From contig HF998497.1 in assembly GCA_000433775.1 (NCBI GenBank), positions 2,019 to 12,179 of the forward strand: 10,161 bases of DNA. The letters run 5' to 3'. The DNA is from Corallococcus sp. CAG:1435. Its GTDB lineage: Bacteria; Bacillota; Clostridia; Christensenellales; CAG-314. Position 1 is the first letter of the stretch. The number at the start of each line of letters is the position of its first letter. The notes below the pieces were generated by a model. The model did no database searches, was not told where the DNA came from, and saw only the letters and a list, made by a program, of their open reading frames with translations. Positions 1 through 5,587 of this stretch are shown here, in pieces. The position numbers and the translations under genes were made by a program.

Positions 1-436
1 CTTTGTTGTACCCTTTGTAAAGGCTGTTCTTCATTGCACCACAAGCTGACAGAACAGGTTTGGAATATATTGTCATCAGACAATGCAAAAGGTATTGTCA
101 GCAGGTATCGCAAGGCAATTCACGTCAACAGTAATTGTGAACGTGTCCGTTGCACCGCAAACAGCCGTCGGAAAGGGAAAATACACTTTGCTGTACCATT
201 TTTGCAAAGTAGTTTTACATTGCACTACACGGCGAAGGAAACAATCCGAGAGGTTCGCCACATGCAGGAAATGTTTTCCTTCAACACAATGCAATTTAAG
301 TTGTTGCCCCAAAAATGCTTCTCTAAAAGCACTTGCAAGTTGTTGAAAATTGACCAAGTATCATGCCGCAGTGTTTTAAAAAGTTTTTACCGTGTGCAAG
401 TTTTTGGAACATCACGGGCAAATCACCTTACGCCTG
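1..436. other. Left-edge intergenic stretch, no convincing gene
   Basis: Several open frames cross this region on both strands, but they overlap each other. The longest (34-498, plus) runs into the antisense of the OB-fold gene's 3' end, and none shows a recognisable domain or a good ribosome binding site. The stretch is rich in TTGCAA/CAATGCAAAA-type words, as are the other gene-free parts of the window. Small inverted repeats are visible: ATTGTC-atca-GACAAT at 69-84 and GGAAA-tgt-TTTCC near 267-279. A weak minus-strand terminator candidate is listed separately. It may be plain spacer or decayed coding DNA. Confidence 0.5.
311..332 (-). terminator. Weak intrinsic terminator candidate downstream of the OB-fold gene
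   Basis: Read on the minus strand, GTGCTT, a 6-nt loop (TTAGAG) and AAGCAT are followed by a short T run. The stem has five Watson-Crick pairs plus one G-U. It lies about 105 bp past the stop of the OB-fold gene and is the best hairpin-plus-U signal found there. The stem is short and AU-rich, so the call is tentative. Confidence 0.3.
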
Positions 437-1081
437 TTACACAACGGTGTCGGCAGGCGTGGGCAAAATACTGTCGTCCACCACGTCAATTTTGTTGACG
501 GAAACTTCGTACGCCGTGCGTGTAACCACGTTTTCCTCCGAAAGTTTCTTTTGATAGGTGCGTGACTGAACTCTTCCGCTGACGCAAATGTGTTCTCCAA
601 CGGACAAGTTTTGCGCAAATCGTGCGTTTCTGCCCCACACAATACAAGGAATGTAGTCGCTTTTGCCGTACTGTCTGTTGACGGCAATCAGCACGTCGCA
701 AATTTCCCTGTTGAAGGGCGTTTTGCGGTAGACAGGAGGCTTGCAAATGTAGCCGTTGAGTTTCAGTGTGTTGGGGTTTATCGTGTCGTCAAAGGGCATT
801 ATGTCCCGTGCAAACACGGTAAGCATAAGTTTACTTTTTTCCTCCACCGTCTTGTTGTAACTGCGAAACTGTCCGCAGACGGTAATTTTGTTGCCCACTT
901 TCACCGCCGCAGAAAGCAGGTGTTCGGAAACGGACACGGGCAAGTAGTCGTCCATGCCGGAAAGTCGTTTGACTGCAAGGGTTATTTCGTAAAATTTTTC
1001 GCCGTAGGTTTCGTGGGAAAACACCGCCCCCGATACAATTTCCCCTGCAAGAGTTACCACGTTGTTTTGCAAATTGTTCAT
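437..1081 (-). CDS. Single-stranded DNA-binding protein with two OB folds
   Basis: A 214-residue protein with two tandem OB-fold (SSB-like) units. The N-terminal unit spans about residues 4-95 and contains FYEITLAVKRLSG and the strand pattern VKVGNKITVCGQF. The second spans about residues 104-208 and shows the classic SSB layout: a GYI...PVYRKTPFNREICDV opening, then IAVNRQYGKSDYIPCIVWG, then LSVGEHICVSGRVQSR. The Gly/Gln-rich acidic tail of replicative SSB is absent; the end is DDSILPTPADTVV. It should bind single-stranded DNA or RNA in the cytoplasm, but is more likely an accessory SSB than the main replicative one, because of the double fold and missing tip. GAAGGAG lies 6 nt before the ATG. 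The start is 22 bp past the stop of the deacetylase gene, so the two are probably co-transcribed. The family assignment is firm; the specific role is unknown. Confidence 0.75.
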   Translation of the reverse strand: MNNLQNNVVTLAGEIVSGAVFSHETYGEKFYEITLAVKRLSGMDDYLPVSVSEHLLSAAVKVGNKITVCGQFRSYNKTVEEKSKLMLTVFARDIMPFDDTINPNTLKLNGYICKPPVYRKTPFNREICDVLIAVNRQYGKSDYIPCIVWGRNARFAQNLSVGEHICVSGRVQSRTYQKKLSEENVVTRTAYEVSVNKIDVVDDSILPTPADTVV

Positions 1082-1103
1082 ATTGTTCTCCTTCTGTGTT
1101 TTG

Positions 1104-1838
1104 TCAGTTTACGTTTTGTATTTGTTTGCCGCTGTTGTCGATGCGGTAGTTATCTCGGTAAATAAGGTCGCCGACAGGCACAAACGTCAGCCCTTTCAGT
1201 TTCGCCCACTCAAAAATGAGGGGCAATGCTTCCACAATGTGGTCGCTGTTGTTGTGGCACAAAACGATGTCGCCCGATTGCGCTTTTTGCACACGCACCG
1301 CTATTTGCTCGGCAGAAAGTCCCTTCCAGTCCAGGCTGTCCACGCTCCACTGCACTGCAAAAAGTTGCATATCGGTGCAAACTTCCAAAAGAGTGTTGTT
1401 GTAGTCGCCAAAGGGCGGGCGAAACAGCGAAACAGGCTTTCCAGTAAGTTGAAAAATTGTCATGCACGACTGCATCAACTCGTCTGAGCACTGCTGACGT
1501 GAAAGTTTGCTCATTTGCGGATGCGTCTGACTGTGCGTTCCAATTTCAAAACCTCGTTGGTCTATTTCCTTAACCATTTCGGGGTACTTTTCCATCCAAA
1601 AACCCACCAGAAAGAAGGTGGCTTTCACTCCGTAACTTTCGCACACGTCCATTATCTGCCGTGTTTTGTCGGCACCCCATGCGGCGTCAAAACTTATTGC
1701 CACCACATTGTCCGACCTGTCCACACAGTAGATCGGTACCTGACGCTTTTGGGAAAACACCACGGAATAACAGCCTATTGCCCCCACCATGCACACCGCT
1801 ACAAGGCAAATTGCCACGCTAACAACAAGGTTTTTCAC
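1104..1838 (-). CDS. PdaB-like polysaccharide deacetylase, membrane-anchored (start reassigned to GTG)
   Basis: With the GTG start at 1838 this is 244 residues. A single hydrophobic segment (about residues 4-28) is followed by an extracytoplasmic NodB-type domain, so it is likely a membrane-anchored or secreted enzyme removing N-acetyl groups from peptidoglycan or another envelope glycan. NodB motifs are in order: SFDAAWG (catalytic Asp51), HSQTHP (His102 and His106, metal ligands), RPPFG (140-144), VDSLDW (166-171) and LCHN (His195). The usual TFDDG motif reads FDAAWG, so the second Asp, normally a metal ligand, is Ala. From memory this variant is common in the PdaB branch. The frame is open back to an ATG at 1937, but that ATG has no ribosome binding site, and a TATAAT box lies inside the extension. 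AAAGGGG sits 5 nt before the GTG. PdaB in Bacillus acts in spore cortex maintenance; a spore role here is inference. Confidence 0.85.
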   Translation of the reverse strand: MKNLVVSVAICLVAVCMVGAIGCYSVVFSQKRQVPIYCVDRSDNVVAISFDAAWGADKTRQIMDVCESYGVKATFFLVGFWMEKYPEMVKEIDQRGFEIGTHSQTHPQMSKLSRQQCSDELMQSCMTIFQLTGKPVSLFRPPFGDYNNTLLEVCTDMQLFAVQWSVDSLDWKGLSAEQIAVRVQKAQSGDIVLCHNNSDHIVEALPLIFEWAKLKGLTFVPVGDLIYRDNYRIDNSGKQIQNVN

Positions 1839-1843
1839 GTTCA

Positions 1844-1850
1844 CCCCTTT
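1844..1850 (-). promoter_or_regulatory. Ribosome binding site deciding the GTG start of the deacetylase gene
   Basis: AAAGGGG on the minus strand lies 5 nt upstream of a GTG at 1838-1836. The alternative ATG at 1937 lacks any purine-rich stretch at the right spacing. Translation from the GTG puts the hydrophobic anchor at the very N-terminus, as expected for an exported protein. Confidence 0.65.
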
Positions 1851-1862
1851 GCGCACGGTAGT

Positions 1863-1868
1863 ATTATA
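1863..1868 (-). promoter_or_regulatory. -10 box TATAAT of the deacetylase / OB-fold operon
   Basis: A perfect TATAAT on the minus strand, about 25 bp upstream of the GTG start, would give a leader of about 18 nt. At 17-18 bp spacing the -35 sequence is poor (GAAAGC or AGAAAG), so the promoter may depend on an activator or another sigma factor. The twin terminators upstream suggest the operon needs its own promoter. Confidence 0.5.
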
Positions 1869-2040
1869 CAACAATAAACCGTTGCGCTTTCTGCACACAT
1901 TTGTCGAAAAATTAACCTTATTGTAGTTTATTGACATTCGAAATAATTTAGACGAAAAACCTTCTTTTTGCCTGCAAAATCACACAAATTGATTGCGCCG
2001 AACGCACCTCAAAACCATGCCGAGAAATTCCATTTTGCAC

Positions 2041-2086
2041 AAAAAAACGGCGGACACCCGTTAGTATCGCCGTTTGTAGGGCATTG
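2041..2086 (-). terminator. Repeat-type intrinsic terminator, copy 1
   Basis: Read on the minus strand, AAACGGCG (2075-2068), a 15-nt loop and CGCCGTTT (2052-2045) form a perfect 8-bp stem ending in a run of seven T (2047-2041). The 46-bp segment matches the copy at 2213-2258 with 4 differences. It would end any minus-strand transcript that passes copy 2 before the deacetylase operon begins. Confidence 0.75.
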
Positions 2087-2128
2087 CCGTTTGTGAAATG
2101 TCGCCTTTTGCTTTCATTCGTTTGTATT

Positions 2129-2260
2129 TTACCGACGGCGTTTCTTGCCGAGTTTGCCCAGCAAAGTGTGTTTGTACCACTTGTAAATAGCTACACTACA
2201 ATAAAATACCCCAAAAAAACGGCGGACACTCGTTAGTATCGCCGTTTGTTTTGCATTGTT
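2129..2260 (-). pseudogene. Possible gene remnant: start-less open frame with basic C-terminus
   Basis: After an in-frame TAA, 43 codons run open to a TAA at 2131-2129, with no ATG, GTG or TTG start. The end reads VAIYKWYKHTLLGKLGKKRRR, preceded by the hydrophobic stretch FFGVFYCS, which looks like the tail of a small membrane or basic protein. The frame runs through terminator copy 2 (2248-2213), so it cannot be expressed as it stands from the fakA side. I do not recognise the family. A chance open frame of this length is quite possible. Confidence 0.2.
2213..2258 (-). terminator. Repeat-type intrinsic terminator, copy 2 (end of asp23-fakA transcript)
   Basis: It has the same 8-bp stem as copy 1: AAACGGCG (2247-2240) with CGCCGTTT (2224-2217), then seven T (2219-2213). 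Read on the minus strand it is the first terminator met after fakA, about 250 bp past the fakA stop. The loop differs from copy 1 by one base. The conserved flank GCATTG is also present in both copies. Confidence 0.75.
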
Positions 2261-2273
2261 TTATGTGTTCAAA

Positions 2274-2408
2274 CTATTTTGTTTTAAGTTGTCTGTTTTT
2301 TAGTATTTTGTCTTTTAGCCATTTGGTGTCATCTATTTCCGCTTTTAGGAATCCTTTCGTTTTGCACAACAGTTTGGTAACAAACGTTCCAAAACCGTTT
2401 TTCCGTGT
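2274..2408 (-). pseudogene. Possible gene remnant: Lys-rich open frame, start-less
   Basis: On the minus strand, 44 codons are open to a TAG at 2276-2274. The translation is Lys-rich and coding-like in composition, including GFGTFVTKLLCKTKGFLKAE and DDTKWLKDKILKNRQLKTK. The only upstream in-frame ATG begins a 16-codon frame, MQALLILQLPRDTLDV, which ends at a TAA directly before this segment. A single stop may therefore have interrupted one small gene. No clear ribosome binding site is seen, and the family is not recognised. Terminator copy 2 follows 26 bp later. Confidence 0.25.
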
Positions 2409-2498
2409 TTACACGTCAAGGGTATCTCTCGGCAACTGTAAAATTAACAGTGCCTGCATTTCCGAAAGAAACGCAAAACGCCTGCAAAAAGAAATTTA

Positions 2499-4175
2499 CT
2501 ACTCCACGCTCAAAACGTAGTAGTACAAAGGCTGTCCGCCGTAATGCAAGATAACTTCTATGTCGGGGTGGGTTTCCTGCACCTTTTGAGCAAAGGCTTC
2601 GGCGTCCTCCTCTTTGACGTCGCTGCCGTAGTACAGCGTTACCACTTCCTTGTCTTCCGACATCATCCTGTCGATAAGGGACATTGTAACTTTTTCCACG
2701 CTCTTGCCGGAAGTTACGATACTTCCCTTGTCAAGTCCGATAATATTTCCCTTTTTGATGACGAAATTGTCAATGACGGTATCACGCACGGCGTATGTTA
2801 CCTGACCTGCGTCTATGTTGGAAAATGCCGCCGTCATGTTTTCCAGGTTTTCCGAAAGGGAAGCGTCGGGGCTGTAATTGAGCACAGCGGCAATTCCCTG
2901 AGGCAAATCCTTGGTGGGCAACACGAAAATGTTTCTGCGTTGCACCAAGGTGCGGGATTGTTCCGCCGAAAGAATAATGTTTTTGTTGTTGGGCAAAATA
3001 ATTATGTTTTCGGCGTTGATTTTGCGTGCGGCAGATGCGATGTCTTCGGCAGAGGGGTTCATTGTCTGACCGCCTTCTATTACCTGATCCACCAGCAAAT
3101 CCTTGAAGATTGCGGAAAATCCGTCGCCGGAACACACTGCAAGTAAGCCAATGGGTTTGCGTTCCGCTTCGTATTTGGCACGCAACTGACGGTTTTGCTC
3201 CATCATGTTTTCGATTTTTACCTTGTCGAGTTCGCCCAATGTCAGCGCTTTGGAAAGGGCTTTGCCGGGGTTGTTGGTGTGAACGTGCACCTTCACCATG
3301 GAAAGGTCGCCTATGCAAATTACCGAGTTGCCTATTTCGTTGAGATAATCACGCAGTTTGTCGATATCCGTTACCGTTGTGCGTTTTTTGATGTTGATTA
3401 TGAAAAACTCCGTGCAGTAGCCGAAATCCAACTGCCCCAACGATTCGTAGTCCACAAACAGTTCGCTGTCGTCGGGGAAATCGGAATTGGTCGTTTGCGG
3501 TTTACTTTCCGTAACGGCATATTCGTCGGCGCCGGTTACTTCCTGGTCCAAGTAGCCCATGATAAGCCCCTTGAACAGGGTGATAAGTCCAAATCCGCCG
3601 CTGTCCACAACGCCTGCACGTTTAAGTACTTCCAACATGTCCGGCGTTTGCGCCAAAGTTTCCTCGCCCTTTGCCAAAATGGCGTTCATCAGTTTTTCAA
3701 TGCTGTTGGTGCGCTTGGCAACGTCGATTGCCTCTTCCGCCATGGCTCTCACCACGGTGAGGATTGTGCCTTCCTTGGGTTTGGAAACGGCGCTGTAAGC
3801 AAGTTGTGCGCCCTCACGCCATCCTTTGGCAAATGCTCTTGCGTCTACTGCCTCGTAGCCTGCAATAACATTGGAAAAACCTTTGAGAATTTGCGACAAA
3901 ATAACGCCGGAATTTCCTCTTGCGCCACGCAGTGCGCCTTTGGAAAGTTTGTCGGCAAACTCCGCCACGCTTGTGCTTGTGAGTTGATTTATTTCTTTGA
4001 CTGCCGACATCATTGTCAGCGACATGTTTGTACCGGTATCTCCGTCGGGAACGGGAAAGACGTTCAATGCGTCCACCTGCGCCTTGTTTACTTCAAGCAT
4101 TTTTCCGCCTGCAATAAACATACGTTTCATGACGGATGCCGTAATGTGCGTTTTGTTGGAATATGCAGAAGACAT
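2499..4175 (-). CDS. fakA: Fatty acid kinase catalytic subunit FakA (DAK2/DhaL domain, YloV-like)
   Basis: A 558-residue cytoplasmic protein, the usual length of the family. FakA phosphorylates fatty acids held by a FakB (DegV-type) carrier, giving acyl-phosphate for phospholipid synthesis. The N-terminal DhaL-type nucleotide-binding domain (about residues 10-205) has NVFPVPDGDTGTNM, with the Asp-rich metal-binding loop at 44-50, and GARGNSG at 84-90. The middle domain carries GYCTEFFI and VHVHTNNPGKAL, both conserved in the family. A C-terminal domain from about residue 345 begins GLLAVCSGDGFSAIF and ends LSVE. AAGGAG lies shortly before the ATG. It follows asp23 by 32 bp, the conserved Firmicute pair. 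No fakB gene is visible in this window. The gene ends with tandem TAG TAA stops. Function is assigned from known family biochemistry plus intact motifs. Confidence 0.92.
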   Translation of the reverse strand: MSSAYSNKTHITASVMKRMFIAGGKMLEVNKAQVDALNVFPVPDGDTGTNMSLTMMSAVKEINQLTSTSVAEFADKLSKGALRGARGNSGVILSQILKGFSNVIAGYEAVDARAFAKGWREGAQLAYSAVSKPKEGTILTVVRAMAEEAIDVAKRTNSIEKLMNAILAKGEETLAQTPDMLEVLKRAGVVDSGGFGLITLFKGLIMGYLDQEVTGADEYAVTESKPQTTNSDFPDDSELFVDYESLGQLDFGYCTEFFIINIKKRTTVTDIDKLRDYLNEIGNSVICIGDLSMVKVHVHTNNPGKALSKALTLGELDKVKIENMMEQNRQLRAKYEAERKPIGLLAVCSGDGFSAIFKDLLVDQVIEGGQTMNPSAEDIASAARKINAENIIILPNNKNIILSAEQSRTLVQRRNIFVLPTKDLPQGIAAVLNYSPDASLSENLENMTAAFSNIDAGQVTYAVRDTVIDNFVIKKGNIIGLDKGSIVTSGKSVEKVTMSLIDRMMSEDKEVVTLYYGSDVKEEDAEAFAQKVQETHPDIEVILHYGGQPLYYYVLSVE

Positions 4176-4207
4176 TGTGTTCTCCTTAATTTAGCGATAG
4201 TAGAATT

Positions 4208-4558
4208 TTACAGTTTGACGCCCACCACGTGCACATCTACAGATGCCACAATCATGCCGGTGAAGTGTTCCAAACCGTATTTGACGGTGCTTTTCAAACT
4301 TTCCGAAGTTGCCGTAACGGGCAAACCGTACTTGAACTTGACAAACAGGTCAACGAAAATTCTGTCGCCCTTGGTAGCCACACGTACGCCACGGCTTTTA
4401 CCGTTCCGCTTGAAAAGGTCGGTGAAGGTGTCGGAAAAACCGAAAGGCACCATTTCAACAACGCCGTAACATTCCGTTGCCAAATATCCCGCCAAAGACG
4501 CAATCACGTCGTCAGACACGGTGATTGTTCCGTAAGAATTGTTAGTGCGTAATGCCAT
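4208..4558 (-). CDS. Asp23/Gls24 family protein (YloU-like)
   Basis: A 116-residue, single-domain protein of the Asp23/Gls24 family. It opens with GTITVSDDVIASLAGYLATECYGVVEM, the typical start of the family, and ends in VDVHVVGVKL after the conserved TVKYGLEHFTGM segment. No signal peptide or membrane segment is present. Family members are abundant cytoplasmic proteins linked to envelope stress and membrane association; the role of this YloU type is not well defined. GGAGGTG lies 8 nt before the ATG. It is the first gene of the asp23-fakA operon and is divergent from rpmB, the same order as yloU-yloV next to rpmB in Bacillus. A functional link with FakA is suggested by this conserved pairing but is inference. 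Confidence 0.9.
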   Translation of the reverse strand: MALRTNNSYGTITVSDDVIASLAGYLATECYGVVEMVPFGFSDTFTDLFKRNGKSRGVRVATKGDRIFVDLFVKFKYGLPVTATSESLKSTVKYGLEHFTGMIVASVDVHVVGVKL

Positions 4559-4589
4559 AGGTTTTCCACCTCCGTTTTCAATCTCTTAT

Positions 4590-4618
4590 ATTTTACAACA
4601 TTAAGCATTTTTTTACAA
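4590..4618 (-). promoter_or_regulatory. Candidate promoter of asp23-fakA
   Basis: On the minus strand TTGTAA (4618-4613), a 17-bp spacer and TAAAAT (4595-4590) form a plausible housekeeping promoter 32 bp before the asp23 start. The region is very A/T-rich, so chance matches are likely and an alternative TATACT box lies further upstream. Confidence 0.45.
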
Positions 4619-4699
4619 GTAAATTTTTCCTCAAATAGTATAATTATGGCAAAAAAAATGATATTTTTTGCTCTTTGGCATTTTTTTGCTGTATTTTAC

Positions 4700-4728
4700 T
4701 TGCCAAAAAAAAAGAAAAATGATATTAT
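4700..4728 (+). promoter_or_regulatory. Promoter of rpmB, extended -10 type
   Basis: TTGCCA (4700-4705), a 17-bp spacer and TATTAT (4723-4728), with TGA just before the -10 making an extended -10 element. The predicted leader to the rpmB ATG is about 40 nt. The A-rich spacer may be curved. Confidence 0.7.
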
Positions 4729-4776
4729 ATTTTAGCGTTATCAAACAACCCATTCTACTTGCACGGAGGTGTGAAT

Positions 4777-4962
4777 ATGTCAAAAGTTTGTGCAATTTGC
4801 GGTAAAGGCAAGATGTCCGGCAATCTTGTGAGCCACTCCAACAGAAAGACTCCGAGAACGTACAGCGCCAACCTCAAAAAAGTAAAGGTGGAAATAAACG
4901 GAAAGGAAACCACCGAATATGTTTGCACTCGTTGCATAAGAACTGCAAATAAAGAGCAATAA
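4777..4962 (+). CDS. rpmB: 50S ribosomal protein L28 (bL28), zinc-ribbon form
   Basis: A 61-residue basic protein matching bL28 along its whole length. The core GNLVSHSNRKTPRTYSANL is the family signature and binds 23S rRNA in the large subunit. Two Cys pairs, CAIC (residues 5-8) and CTRC (50-53), form the zinc-binding (C+) version; some bacteria carry a paralogue without these cysteines. The frame is open to a TTG 18 bp upstream, but GGAGGTG lies just before the ATG at 4777, so that start is chosen. It is a single-gene transcript with its own promoter and terminator, divergent from asp23-fakA. Confidence 0.96.
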   Translation: MSKVCAICGKGKMSGNLVSHSNRKTPRTYSANLKKVKVEINGKETTEYVCTRCIRTANKEQ

Positions 4963-4976
4963 TAATTCCGTTACCC

Positions 4977-5003
4977 AAAAGACTTCTTCGGAAGTCTTTT
5001 TTT
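4977..5003 (+). terminator. rpmB intrinsic terminator with UUCG tetraloop
   Basis: AAAAGACTTC, the tetraloop TTCG and GAAGTCTTTT, followed by more T to position 5003. The stem is a perfect 10 bp and the C(UUCG)G loop is unusually stable. It lies 15 bp after the rpmB stop. Confidence 0.95.
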
Positions 5004-5539
5004 GTGCAAAAAATATGTTTGCAGTTGAACATTTCGTCAGAATCGGGCAAAGGCATTTGCAACACGCCGTCAAAGACAATTTGACAAGCATTTGCTTTGC
5101 CTGCGTTGCCAAGACGTAATTTTGTGGGATTGCCAAAACCTGCCTGTAAGGCGCAAGGTGAAAAAGTGCCTGATTTTTACGATAGCGAATAAAGATAAAT
5201 TTCAACGACCTTAACCGACATTCACTTTGCCGTGTCTGTTGCCCTGTGGTAGCGGACGCTGCACCGCTACGGCAACAAATGCAACGAAAGAGAAAAGGAC
5301 GGAAGCAAATTGCCTGTTGTTCAAGCAAAATTTTTACCTGTGCCGTGAGGGCATTGTCAAGAAGCAATTTGCAAAATTTCGAGTAACCTGCCTGCACGGC
5401 GAAAATTCAAAACAAAGCCCCGCCGTAAAACGGCAAACGAGAAAGTCAATTGCACACGGCACAGTAAAAGTTTTGTAATATTCCGTTGCCGGCAAAAGTC
5501 CGATTACTCTTGCAAACGGTGCAAAAATGTAACAATATA
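5004..5539. other. Gene-free interval between rpmB and the PAP2 gene
   Basis: I see no credible gene in these 536 bp. Open frames at 5227-5478 (plus) and across 4780-5397 (minus, antisense to all of rpmB) have no ribosome binding site or recognisable domain. The interval holds a strong bulged stem-loop at 5237-5277 (listed separately), a small hairpin GCCGT-aaa-ACGGC at 5422-5434, and an inverted word pair GCAAATTGC / GCAATTTGC. It may be decayed coding DNA or host an unrecognised RNA. Confidence 0.5.
5237..5277. other. Strong bulged stem-loop in a gene-free region
   Basis: TGTTGCC (5237-5243) pairs with GGCAACA (5271-5277), and GTAGCGG (5249-5255) with CCGCTAC (5264-5270). All 14 pairs are Watson-Crick. 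A 5-nt bulge (CTGTG, 5244-5248) lies on the left arm and the loop is 8 nt (ACGCTGCA). No T run follows on either strand, so it is not a terminator. No promoter clearly points to it. It could be part of a structured RNA, a recombination or protein-binding site, or a remnant. The strand is unknown. Confidence 0.5.
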
Positions 5540-5568
5540 TTGAAAAGCAAAGTAAAATGTGTTACAAT
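5540..5568 (+). promoter_or_regulatory. Promoter of the PAP2 gene
   Basis: TTGAAA (5540-5545), a 17-bp spacer and TACAAT (5563-5568). The expected transcription start near 5575 leaves a leader of only about 13 nt, with the AAGGAG ribosome binding site at its very 5' end. The match to the housekeeping consensus is good. Confidence 0.65.
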
Positions 5569-5587
5569 GCTTTCAAGGAGACAACTT

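Larger units (their letters stand above)
1869..2498. other. Gene-poor interval between fakA and the deacetylase operon
   Basis: No complete gene with a start, ribosome binding site and recognisable domain was found in these 630 bp. The interval holds two near-identical minus-strand terminator hairpins (2213-2248 and 2041-2076) and two minus-strand open frames without start codons (2408-2274 and 2260-2129), all listed separately. A plus-strand frame at 2251-2520 overlaps the 3' end of fakA and is not convincing. The interval may be the remains of one or two small genes. Confidence 0.5.

Noticed and set aside
34..498. 154-codon plus-strand open frame at the left edge
   Set aside because: No ribosome binding site, no recognisable domain, and it overlaps the 3' end of the OB-fold gene in antisense.
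2041..2258. Twin hairpins as integron attC sites or REP elements
   Set aside because: They lack the GTTRRRY core pair of attC sites and the GTAG mark on the correct 5' side of REP hairpins, and the T run fits an intrinsic terminator.
2251..2520. 89-codon plus-strand open frame
   Set aside because: It overlaps the 3' end of fakA, lacks a ribosome binding site and has a composition of mixed hydrophobic and Ser residues without a clear signal peptide or domain.
3195..4469. 424-codon plus-strand open frame opposite fakA and asp23
   Set aside because: It crosses two well-identified minus-strand genes and their gap, has no domain, and its openness follows from codon use on the other strand.
4780..5397. 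205-codon minus-strand open frame
   Set aside because: It covers nearly all of rpmB in antisense and runs through the rpmB terminator; no domain seen.
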